A stretch of DNA of 12,781 bases from Euperipatoides rowelli (GCA_003024985.2 PXIH01S0030414.1), one strand, 5' to 3'. Numbered from the stretch's first letter, positions 1 through 7,941 are shown. Notes: generated by a model from the letters alone, not told the origin. Program-made: numbers and translations.

Positions 1-530
1 TTATTGTTATTGCTATTGTTATTGTTATTGTTATTATTATTGTTATTGTTATTGTTAGTTATTGTTATTGTTATTGCTATTGTTATTGTTATTATTGTTT
101 TTGTTATTGTTATTATTATTGTTATTGTTATTCTTATTCTTATTGTTATGGTTATTATTATTGTTATTGTTATTGTTATTGTTATTGTTATGGTTATGGT
201 TATTGTTATGGTTGTTATTTTTATGGTTATGGTTGTTATTTGGTAGTTATGGTTATTATTGTTATGGTTAAGGTTATGGTTATGATTATGGTTCATGTTA
301 ATGCTATTGTTATAGTTGTTGTTATTGGTTTTGTTGTTATTGTTATTGTTATTGTGTTAGTGTTGTTATTGTTATTGTTATTGCTATTGTTATTGTTATT
401 GTTATTGTTAGTGTTGTTGCTGTTGTTATTATTGTTATTGTTATTATTGTTATTGTTATTGTTATTTTTATTGTTATTGTTATTTTATTATTATTTTTAT
501 TATTAGTAGTAGTAGTAGTAGTATTAGTGA
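1..530. repeat. TTATTG-type simple-sequence array
   Basis: The segment is almost entirely permutations of TTATTG/GTTATT on this strand, with TATGGT variants concentrated at about 145-300 and a short TAG/GTA run at about 503-522. It begins at or before the window edge. The poly-Leu, Ile/Val and Asn/Thr open frames it generates are products of the repeat and not genes. Strand composition is strongly skewed: G and T on this strand, almost no C. Confidence 0.95.
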
Positions 531-766
531 TCAACTTAGTCTGAGTACAAATGCTAAATACTGATGATCCTTCTACACACTTTGTTATAGGTAAAATTAA
601 TTACTTAATTGAACTTTTTATGCAACAATCATACCAAAAGTCACAAATACAAATTATAGATAGTTTTCCATCATTTCACATTCAATAACTTTGAAAATTT
701 GGTTTCATCAGGCACCTTTAAAACAAAACATTAGCTAACTTAATAAAATCTTTAATTAACTCAGTA

Positions 767-787
767 AGGTAAAGTGAGGTAAGTGCA
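767..787 (+). repeat. Left inverted terminal repeat of pogo-like element
   Basis: This 21-bp stretch matches the reverse complement of 3912-3932 with mismatches only at its 11th and 13th bases. It is immediately preceded by CAGTA, which recalls the CAGT start of many pogo-family ends, but the right end does not share those outer bases. Confidence 0.7.
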
Positions 788-2097
788 TATATGGGTAAAT
801 AACCAGAGCATAATACCAAGCTAGCTAATCATAAACCAAAATTATCTAAAGTGTGGATCAGTAGTCTTAATAGCCAGTTTCTAAACTATAGTAGATAATG
901 GATGCCTACTAAAATAACCTGTAAGACTCTTGAACCAAATTGTTTAAAAAAGAAACCTAAGTGAATACAAATTTGTCATAAACTTATAAATGATGATGAA
1001 AACTACAAATTATTTGTAGAATAATCAATTATGGTGCAATGACATTTCATAACATCAGGTACAAAGGTTATTGATGGAAATAGGCAACACAAAAATATAG
1101 TTTGGCAAATTATTAGAGTTGTGTAATTTTATCTTATTGATTAGCATTTTAGAGCAAGTAACCTTTGATAATGGGGCAAATGCACATCCTGTTGTGCACT
1201 TTCCCATAACCATTTTATTTTAAAATACATTTCTCAAAATATTGTGGATTTAATATTTAACATACATTTACATTCATATGAATTTTTGTTATTCATAATA
1301 GTGCAAAAATGTTACAAAATATTAGTCCACTTAATACAATAAATCCTTTGTTAATTCCAGATTATGTTGCAAGCATATAAGTGCCAAACTTTGAATGTAT
1401 ATGAAGCATAAAAATACAGAGGCTCTTGAGAAGTGTGGGAGTATAACATGACCATCAAGGGCTGTTCAGGTGTTTACAGTATCCCTTTGAGATCATTTTA
1501 TGGGTCTCCATTGAAAATTGAGAGCAACCATTGGTGGAGGTAGATGATAAACATTGTTACTATCTGTACATGAGACTGAAGTGGCCACATACCTTAAAAT
1601 TATGACACAACGTGGCTTTGGGCTTTCAAGAATAGAGATGTTTGATATTGTTCAAATATAGATAAAAAAAAGAAATAGCTACAAACACATTTAAAAATTG
1701 GCACCTGGGGAAGATTGGGGTTAGGATTCTAGTTGAGACATAAACTGTGTTGAAGAAGCTAAGCCATTAAAAACACACAAGAACTAATCAGACCAATCCA
1801 TTTATCATTTATTTATTTTTTCTGATTTACTTAAAGCTAGCATAAGTACCCTTAATCTTAGAGACAAACCAGACAGATTTAGAACTGTGATGAAGCAAGC
1901 TTTGCCATGATCCCAGTAAAACAAAAGGTGGTTGCAGTCATTAGAAAAGGTTATCATCGAACAGCCAGAACTGGTCGGGATAATACTTCTATATTAGCTT
2001 GCATGAATGCTGCTGGTAATAAAATGGCACACCATGTGATTTACAAAATGAATAATCTATGGGATACTTGGATCCCTACAAGTGAACACTATCCTAA

Positions 2098-2117
2098 CAT
2101 ATATATATATATATATA
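2098..2117. repeat. (TA)n dinucleotide run inside the transposase relic
   Basis: About ten TA steps sit inside the DDE core between the P-N-I and S-A-A-E-K-G-W residues. The family normally has no such insertion here, so this is a later slippage expansion that adds an IYIYIY stretch to the reading frame. Confidence 0.85.
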
Positions 2118-3138
2118 GTGCTGCAGAAAAAGGGTGGTGTTATATGCAGAGATATTTGAAAAGTGGTTCATCAAAAAATTCATTCCTGAAACTGGCCTGG
2201 ATATACCTGTTCTCAAGATTTGAATGTCCATTGCAGTCATGTGACACTACAAAGTATCATTGCAGAAATTAATGACAAGTTTAAAGTTGCCAGCTCATAC
2301 AACGAATTGATTTGGCATGCTTTTGAGGATTGAACCTTAATTGGGATATGGATTTGGTTGTCTGGCAACATACACATCCATGACAAAAAAAACCAGCAAC
2401 TTTGAAATTTTATTGGGTAATGCATGGGTTGGGATCTCAGAAAAAAACATCAAAGGTGGATGCTAAACCACTAGGCTCTATGACCCTTGTATAGCAAACA
2501 TTACAAACGTAAACAAAAGTGCCATATTTGAAACAATCTTCTTTTACAAGGTATCCAAAACAATGTTCAACAAAGTGATCCACTAATTATACAGCCCAAA
2601 ATGGCTGGCCTAGTATACCTGTTGATAATGACAATCCAGTCATGATGGATATACCACCTCAAAAACTAGTCATAAACACACAAGTACATGATATGCCAAG
2701 TATGCCTGGCAGTGGAATATCTTTCAAAATCTACTCTTTGGAACTGCACAACCTTTCAATCCAAGTGTTAAGTCTACACATAAAACAAAGAAATATCAAG
2801 TGGGCAAAGTACTAAAAAGCATTGCTGCAGTACAACTGAAAGAAACTCAGCTAGAATAAGTCAGTTGAAAGAAACAAAATCTAGAACAGCACTGTCTGAA
2901 AACACACAGACTAGAAGTACTGACTAAGAAAGTACAGTCTGAAAAACAAAATCTAAAAAGCACAGGCTGCAGCAAAACAATTACAACAGGACACGATCAG
3001 CCCATAAAGCAATTTAAAACCACAGCCTACAATAATCATCCAAACCAGCAAAAAATACAACAGAGCACCACCAACCCATCTAGGGATTCAGAAAGTTATG
3101 CATCTATTGAGGCCACCAAAAATGATGACTCAGATTAA

Positions 3139-3427
3139 ACTTGTGATGATTCAGTTGAGACTGATAAAGAACAAATTATTGATGTTGATGAGGAGGACTA
3201 TATAATAGTATGCTTTGCTATAAAGGGAAGTATATATTATGTTGGCCAAGTGATTGGGAAAAATTCTGAAGGATATGATATAAAATTTCAATATAATATG
3301 ACAAGGTACTGGGAGGGTCAAATGGCCTTTAGAGCCTGTCACAAGTGTTGTTAACTTTGAGGATATTATTCACAAATTCTCAAACCCAGATTTAAACCAA
3401 AATCAATGTTTGATTTTTTTAATATAG
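3139..3427 (+). pseudogene. Tudor-like C-terminal module of the transposase relic
   Basis: This is the last part of the transposase relic, listed separately because it is the best preserved. After an in-frame TAA at 3136-3138, one frame stays open across an acidic stretch and DYIIVCFAIKGSIYYVGQVI, followed by EGYDIKFQYN and TRYWEG. After a single frameshift near 3315 a second frame runs 36 codons from 3317 (VKWPLEPVTSVVNFEDIIHK...) to TAG at 3425-3427. The pattern of alternating short strands with Y-x-G-x-V and Y-x-x-x-F resembles a Tudor/Agenet-type barrel. Similar tails are found on some invertebrate pogo-like proteins as far as I recall. The fold is an inference from pattern, not a search result. 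Function in the element is unknown. Confidence 0.5.
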
Positions 3428-3496
3428 TTTTGAGTTCTTTAAATATATTTTTACTTTTTTATAATATGGTGATGTTCTTTTATGTTTAATATGCAA

Positions 3497-3502
3497 AATA
3501 AA
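3497..3502 (+). promoter_or_regulatory. Candidate polyadenylation signal AATAAA
   Basis: AATAAA lies 70 bases after the stop codon of the transposase relic, a normal distance for a cleavage signal. In DNA this AT-rich the hexamer is common, so position is the only support. Confidence 0.4.
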
Positions 3503-3726
3503 TTATCATAAATTCCTGTCTATGTGAATATTAATTTTCAACTCCCATACATTATTAAATATATGTAGAACAAAGTATATAGGATAATCAACATATATAT
3601 CAAGTTTTACAATACATTAGGGCTGGTGCACTTGTCCCAATTTTCAGAAATTATGCAAAATTAATCAGGAATAGTGTGATGGTGCATTGATCCATTAGAA
3701 ATAGGGTATGTCCACACCTGTGTACG

Positions 3727-3750
3727 TTTTTTTTTTTTTTTTTTTTTTTT
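3727..3750. repeat. Poly-T run of 24 bases
   Basis: An uninterrupted T run lies in the 3' non-coding part of the pogo-like element. It could be slippage or the tail of a minus-strand retroposed fragment, but nothing recognisable follows it on either side. Confidence 0.9.
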
Positions 3751-3911
3751 AAAGAATGTTTAAAATGCTTGATTTCATCACATTTTAATTTTATTGGATG
3801 ATTAAGCACTACACCATCTAGTGTTAATATTATGTAAATTACATTGACATTGGTCATTTAGGAATGGTACTAGGGACAGCCAAATTTGAATTATTTATTG
3901 TCTTTCTGGGG

Positions 3912-3932
3912 TGCACTTAGCCCACTTTACCT
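3912..3932 (-). repeat. Right inverted terminal repeat of pogo-like element
   Basis: Inverted partner of 767-787, matching at 19 of 21 positions. On the plus strand it reads TGCACTTAGCCCACTTTACC plus one more T. It is the outermost copy of a motif that also occurs inside the element. Confidence 0.7.
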
Positions 3933-4683
3933 AATAACAGATTGGGAAGGAAAAGGGGTTGATTATGATCCTGAATTGGCAACATATAGGCTATCTTCTT
4001 GGAGAAAGTAAAAAAAAAAGTGTTCATTTTTGAGATTCAGTTATAAAGTGCAAATCATGAAAGCTATGGTTCTCTAAGGTAAAAGATGATAGAACATTTT
4101 TCTAATATAGATACAATTTTTGTCTTTCAGAATAATTGGCTACATTTAATATAAATATTTAAATAATTTTAGTAAGCATTATAGGAAGGTGAAAAAAATA
4201 GATTTCAATTTAATAAAAAAGGGGTAAATAATTCTTATTTTATAAAATTATTAAGACATAGAAAGTTTAATTCAATTCAGTTCATATGTATAACTACACT
4301 ATGACCCCTAAACCTGTAAAAAAATACCTACATTAATCAATCAAAGTTCAACCATGCTTTGCCAATTAAAGATAAAACAAAATCAATACGTCTATGAGCT
4401 GTAAACACAGGTTTAATCCTCAGTGTTATCATTTGTTTTCAAATCTAAGAAAGTATTTAAGATTCTTTTCTATTAAAGCAACATAGCTTGAGATATTTTT
4501 AAAACGTATTTCATAATATTTTAAAACGTTTTTCCAACTTTGAATTTTCTTTATAATCTAAAGTTCACATAAATTTTATTCACTAACATTAATTGTTATT
4601 TTAACTATTAAAATCCTTTTCAGTTTGGTCATGACGCACAAAGAAGTTTTAGCTCTATTTTCTGTCCATAGATGTCTCTGTAC
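3933..4683. other. AT-rich spacer, no gene seen
   Basis: The stretch holds short homopolymers (A runs near 4010 and 4190) and AT-rich unique-looking DNA. I find no open frame with recognisable protein motifs, no tRNA-like boxes and no obvious terminal repeats. Confidence 0.6.
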
Positions 4684-4699
4684 CCGTCATTTATGACGG
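4684..4699. promoter_or_regulatory. Perfect 7-bp inverted repeat upstream of small ORF
   Basis: CCGTCAT and ATGACGG are perfect inverted arms separated by TT. The site lies 48 bases before the ATG at 4748. The half-sites recall bZIP-type TGACG sites, but no factor can be assigned. A TATATAA at 4714-4720 lies between it and the ATG. Both signs are weak in an AT-rich genome. Confidence 0.3.
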
Positions 4700-4747
4700 A
4701 CTTTTAAACTAGTTATATAATAGAATCAGTCACGTTATTACATAATT

Positions 4748-4930
4748 ATGGTCTTTCAAACTTACACAATAAAAGAAGACAAAAATTTTCAGCATGTCGC
4801 GGTACTGTGGTCCTGTCAGGAGCATAACGGACTGCCGCATCTCAAGATATATAGTCCCGGAGAAGGTGCCAGTACCTTTCCAGTTTTTCAAGACCCAGGT
4901 GAAAGGTGGAATTTTCTATACATGAAGTAA
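4748..4930 (+). CDS. Unassigned small ORF or lone 5' exon
   Basis: A 60-codon frame starting MVFQTYTIKEDKN and reading through HVAVLWSCQEHNG to a TAA. I do not recognise the protein. What sets it apart is composition: it is visibly richer in G and C than the flanks, and its residues are mixed and protein-like instead of the low-complexity sequence seen in chance frames nearby. A good splice donor, CAG|GTGAAA, occurs at 4898/4899, so a spliced gene could have a 151-base coding part ending there, phase 1, instead of running to the TAA. A TATATAA at 4714-4720 and a palindrome at 4684-4699 lie upstream, although the TATA is too close to the ATG to leave much leader. No signal peptide or membrane segment is evident. 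Alternatives are a fragment of an unrecognised mobile-element protein or a chance frame. Confidence 0.3.
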   Translation: MVFQTYTIKEDKNFQHVAVLWSCQEHNGLPHLKIYSPGEGASTFPVFQDPGERWNFLYMK

Positions 4931-5073
4931 CCATTAAAGCTTGAATTTAAGAAAAATTTGCCACTGTAGCCTGGGTTTTAAAGATGGTTAAGCGGAGATG
5001 GGAAAGAGGCACTTAATAAGAACCAACCCACAACAAAATTAATAGTAATAAATAACAAAAATTGCAGCATATC

Positions 5074-5081
5074 TTCTAGAT
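5074..5081. repeat. Left 8-bp target duplication TTCTAGAT
   Basis: Identical to 5438-5445 and directly adjacent to the CA start of the hAT-like element. It marks the original insertion site. Confidence 0.8.
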
Positions 5082-5136
5082 CAGAGGTAGACAATGTGGT
5101 GCCCATGGGCACCACATTGTCTATCTCTGATCTAGA
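5075..5136. repeat. 62-bp near-perfect palindrome at hAT left end
   Basis: The two 31-base halves are complementary except for one G/T position (5087 against 5124) and meet without a loop at CCCATGGG (5102-5109). The palindrome contains the left hAT terminus, its flanking TCTAGA and inverted copies of both. Transcribed RNA would form a continuous 30-bp-class hairpin. The short sequence GGCACC occurs both in the palindrome right half (5108-5113) and just after it (5140-5145), which suggests an inverted templated insertion. Confidence 0.9.
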
Positions 5137-5437
5137 TAGGCACCAAAGTCCCCATGAAGCATTTTTAAAGTACCCACTACTAACTTGTAAAATAATTTAT
5201 ATTACTTAGCCAGGTGGCGCTGCCTAATGCAATGCCAAATGCCACATTGTTATTTTTTTTTAAATTTTAAGTTTGAGGTTGAATTTTGCATTAATAATTT
5301 TTCTTAAAATAAAATAATATGTATTGGATGTATCTTAAGCTCTCTTTTATCCCTACAACAAAATTAAAGTAAGGTGCCCTTTGTCATAAACCAGCCATTC
5401 AGGGTGATCTTCTTAGTGAAAAGGTTGCTGACACTTG
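5082..5437. mobile_element. Non-autonomous hAT element, 356 bp
   Basis: The 8-bp sequence TTCTAGAT is repeated exactly at 5074-5081 and 5438-5445. Inside it the element starts CAGAGGTAGACAATG and, read from the other end, CAAGTGTCAGCAACC, sharing CA, GT and CAA at matching positions as hAT ends do. An 8-bp duplication with a TCTAGA core is typical of hAT insertions. The interior is AT-rich with no coding frame, so it needs a transposase supplied in trans. Its left end carries a long palindrome (see the separate entry). Confidence 0.8.
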
Positions 5438-5445
5438 TTCTAGAT
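5438..5445. repeat. Right 8-bp target duplication TTCTAGAT
   Basis: Identical to 5074-5081 and directly follows the TG end of the element. Confidence 0.8.
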
Positions 5446-5532
5446 TATATCCAAATGCTTTCTAATTGGTTTTCTTGAATGAATACAAGAATCAAACAAT
5501 TTTAATTTAATAAACTTTATATTAATTAATAA

Positions 5533-6046
5533 TGTGTAGTGAGGATCATTCTAGTCTATGACATGAATTCTTGCACTACCCTGACTTGTCTGTGAACTCT
5601 GGTCTTCCTTCTTTAAATTCTTGCTCTCTATTGGCTTGTCTATGAATTTATTAAAGCCTTGTACTTTTGCTGAGTTATGTGTGGTCTTGCTTCTTGAATT
5701 TTTGCACACTACTAATTAGGTTGTGATCTCTGGTCTCCTAACTCGAAGTCTTGCACTCCGCTAATTTGACTGTGAGTACTGGTCTCCTGATTTGAATTCT
5801 TGCAGTGTACTTACTTGACAATGAACTTTGATCTTGTGACTTGAATTCTTCTACTCTACCAGCTTGACCATCAACTCTAGTCTCCTGACATGAATTCTTA
5901 ATCTCTTCTGAATTAGCTGTAAACTCTGTTCTCCTGACTTGATTTCTTACCCTCTAGTGACTTGGATATAAACACTGATCTCTTGGCTTAGATTTTGCCC
6001 ACTACCAGCTTGGCTGTGAACTCTGTTCCTGGTTTGAATTTTTTTT
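5533..6046. repeat. Diverged 49-bp tandem array, about ten units
   Basis: Six consecutive units of exactly 49 bp run from 5694 to 5987 (5694, 5743, 5792, 5841, 5890, 5939), followed by a 45-bp unit to 6032. Units start TTGAATTCTT and end CTCTGGTCTCCTGAC with many point changes. An earlier clear unit is 5563-5611, with a shortened one after it and a partial one before. Divergence between neighbours indicates an old array. No reading frame is conserved. The array stops at the T-rich tract that marks the LINE 3' side. Confidence 0.85.
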
Positions 6047-6114
6047 CTATATTATTGATTTTTTTTAATTATTATTAAAAAAGGAAAACCATATACAGTA
6101 AAAACAAAAAAATA

Positions 6115-6140
6115 AGGATTGGTAATACCAATACATCCTT
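6115..6140 (-). other. Hairpin in LINE 3' untranslated part
   Basis: ATTGGTA and TACCAAT (6118-6132) are perfect 7-bp arms around one base. AAGG and CCTT extend the stem to 11 pairs with a 4-base bulge. It lies about 50-70 bases before the A-rich 3' end in the LINE direction, where some non-LTR elements carry a stem-loop recognised by their own RT. The role here is inferred. Confidence 0.4.
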
Positions 6141-6427
6141 CAAAAACCTAACATGCTCTTTTCTTCTAAAGGATATACCAGCATATGAATTATTTCTATT
6201 ACCATCATTCACAATCAAATAACAATAATAAATTTATAATCAATGATATTAACAATCTGAATACCGGTACAATATTTATATTGACTCAAATGGAGTATGT
6301 TGTACTACTCAGCATATTAATTTACCCAGTAGGAAATAATGCTAATAATCAAAAACTCAACAAACAAAACCCCTTTAGTCCCCTATTGCACCTCCCTAAA
6401 ACGACCCTAGTAATAATAATAACACAT

Positions 6428-7066
6428 TTACATTATGACCTCCCTTTCCCAAATTTTCTGAAAGGAATAATCAGATAAATAAAATAAATCCTTTTTAAAT
6501 TCTGCATGAACAAAATTCAAAAACTCAGCCCTTAGATCCTGAAAAATCACTTTACATCTGACTTTCCATACTGAGTAAAATATTACAAACAAAAATTTTT
6601 CTATTCTCTTATATAATCCCTTAAAGGACTTCTTCTTCCATATAGTTCCCAAAGAATATTTGATCCAAGCCTTGCTTAGAACAAGATCAATCTACTGCAA
6701 TACCTTGGGACAAGCCTAAAAAAGATGATCTTCACTTTCTATACACTCACACCCAAAATGACAATTTACATTGTATATCCGTATTATACCTATGCTATAT
6801 AACCTTAGCCTAGTGGGCAAAATGTTTAATTGATATTTAAAAATAAAGTTTTGAAAATTTTCATCAACCTGCACCCTTTTAATTATCTTCAAGTTGGTAC
6901 TAGAATTCCTATAAGAATTGATCGCCTCTTGACTCCAGATAGTAATCCTTGCAAGCTGTTTATAAGAAATTTTTGCATCTAAATCTTCATAAGCATTAAA
7001 TTCTTTGACTACTTTAATCCACATTGACAACACAAAATTTCCAGGAAAAGCATCATAATCCAACAA
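6428..7066 (-). pseudogene. LINE ORF2 C-terminal region with CCHC knuckle
   Basis: Two open pieces (7066-6716 and 6652-6428) lie in the same frame, separated by two TAG codons (6718-6716, 6694-6692). The first contains NILPTRLRLYSIGI and then Cys102, Cys106 and His114; the fourth ligand Cys lies two codons past the first TAG, giving C-x3-C-x7-H-x4-C, the L1-type knuckle. The second piece has FYSVWKVRCKVIF, like the IW..RN..IF segment at the C-terminus of such proteins. The stop at 6428 is a plausible natural end. Confidence 0.75.
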
Positions 7067-7083
7067 TTTTCACAGAGCAGGAT

Positions 7084-7512
7084 CTAGAAAATATTTACAT
7101 AAACAAAATTATAAATAATTACCTTATTCAGAGTCCAAAGATCTATTAGTCCCAATCCCCCATTGCTCATCTGAAGAATAACTTTTGCATTAGACAAATA
7201 CTTAAAATTACCAAAAATAAAGTTCTGAGTCATAAAATTTATCCTTTGCATTAAGGTCTTAGTATCATAAAAAAAGGGCAAGTAATAAATAAATTTAAGA
7301 ATGACAAGAGTATTTATGAGTCTCACTCTATCACACCATCCATTTGTATAAAAAATAATTTTCTTCACAATACCTTCAATTTCTATTAATTTCACAGACA
7401 AAATCTGAATCAGCATTGATTTCCTGTTGAGAAGATAATTCCCAAGATCAATGAATGTTTCCCTTTCATTTCTCAAAACATAACTGGCTTTCCCGGTACA
7501 CATCCCATACAT
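7084..7512 (-). pseudogene. LINE ORF2 fragment: thumb/connection
   Basis: A 142-codon frame with RVRLINTLVILKFIYYLPF (the R..LIN...LP.L.Y...... block that follows the RT core) and ending in NGGLGLIDLWTLN, the GGLG motif shared by L1, Tx1 and CR1 proteins. It returns to the frame of the early RT fragments. Confidence 0.75.
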
Positions 7513-7660
7513 AAGACATTACTAAATTTATTTTCGAGCCCTTATAATTGACAAATTCATTTAAAATCATGTAGACAGACCTAATTTGGGCCTCAGAAGA
7601 AACAACAACATTAATGTCATCAACATAGGAAACAATGTCAACCTTTACCAATTTATCCAA
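7466..7660 (-). pseudogene. LINE RT fragment: YVDD catalytic box
   Basis: IVSYVDDINVVVSS contains the YxDD metal-binding pair of reverse transcriptases (residues 12-15 of this 64-codon piece, about 7627-7616), followed by FVNYKGSKINL, the usual F...SGLKIN block. It lies in a different frame from the neighbours, so a frameshift occurred on each side. Confidence 0.8.
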
Positions 7661-7923
7661 AATTCACACTCCGTTGTGCAAAACTTTAATTTTTGGAAAA
7701 AATCCATCAAATAAATAGTGTATAATATTGAAGAGAGAGGTGAACCTTGTAGAACACTATCTCCCATCTGTTCAAAATGAGAATACTTTTTCCTGTTGAC
7801 AAAAGCGATGGATTTATTCCTTATTATAGACATTATAAGCCTTGTAGTTTTATTGACTCCAAGTACTTTATATAACATTAATTCCAAGTAACCACTATTT
7901 AAGAAAGTGAAGGCATTGGACAT
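7645..7923 (-). pseudogene. LINE RT fragment: palm with QGSPLS block
   Basis: This continues the same frame as the fragment before it after one TGA codon. Codons upstream of the first Met also read sensibly (YIVKIN then MSNAF). QGSPLSSILYTIYL is RT block 4 (usually QG.PLSP.LY). The Asp that normally stands in the VKID position is Asn, and the second Asp of AFD is Thr, so the metal-binding site was lost by mutation. Confidence 0.75.
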
Positions 7924-7941
7924 ATTAATTTTTACAATATA

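Larger units (their letters stand above)
1364..3427 (+). pseudogene. Pogo/Tigger-like DDE transposase relic
   Basis: The probable start ATG at 1364 directly follows an acceptor-like TTGTTAATTCCAG (ends 1360) and opens with MLQAYKCQT, recalling the M.R.YKRKT start of the family. In the same frame after two stops (TAA, TGA) comes a helix-turn-helix remnant, GVYSIPLRSFYGS (about 1478-1516). A second frame at 1578 reads EVATYLKIMTQRGFGLSRIE, the usual post-HTH helix segment. APGEDW lies near 1700. The DDE core starts with CDEASF, whose Asp codon is 1889-1891, and continues through RKGYHRTARTG, SILACMNAAG, EKGW and WFIKKFIPETG. The expected DGH motif reads NVH, so the second catalytic Asp appears lost. 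LPAHTT is present near 2290. The third Asp could not be located. The longest open piece is 1907-2272 (121 codons) and it contains a (TA)n run. The tail has a Lys/Gln-rich stretch, an acidic stretch and a Tudor-like module. Many stops and frameshifts make it non-functional. Family assignment is firm; the exact clade is inferred. Confidence 0.8.
767..3932 (+). mobile_element. Degenerate pogo/Tigger-like DNA transposon
   Basis: The left end at 767-787 and the reverse complement of the right end at 3912-3932 match at 19 of 21 positions (shared core AGGTAAAGTG and TAAGTGCA). Between them lies a broken plus-strand transposase (1364-3427) whose motifs are those of the pogo/Tigger/jerky group of Tc1/mariner-related DDE elements. 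A length of about 3.2 kb suits an autonomous member of this group. Related motifs of the form TGCACTT..CCCA recur inside both ends (1196-1207, 3628-3639). A clear TA duplication is not visible: TA precedes the left repeat but AA follows the right one, so the exact termini may lie a few bases further out. Non-coding leader (788-1363) and trailer (3428-3911) are AT-rich with no other gene. Confidence 0.75.

Noticed and set aside
4-534. Open frames encoding poly-Leu, Ile/Val or Asn/Thr
   Set aside because: They are direct translations of the TTATTG array and have no complexity.
2237-2425. 62-codon minus-strand frame
   Set aside because: Shadow of the plus-strand transposase relic, which has recognisable motifs here.
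3151-3342. 63-codon minus-strand frame
   Set aside because: Antisense of the Tudor-like module; the plus strand carries the protein pattern.
3651-3857. 68-codon minus-strand frame
   Set aside because: Contains the poly-T run read as a poly-Lys block and no motif.
5563-6032. CRISPR-like array
   Set aside because: Units are contiguous 49-bp repeats with no unique spacers, in animal-type DNA.
6185-6478. 97-codon plus-strand frame
   Set aside because: Antisense of the LINE 3' part; Asn-rich and low complexity.
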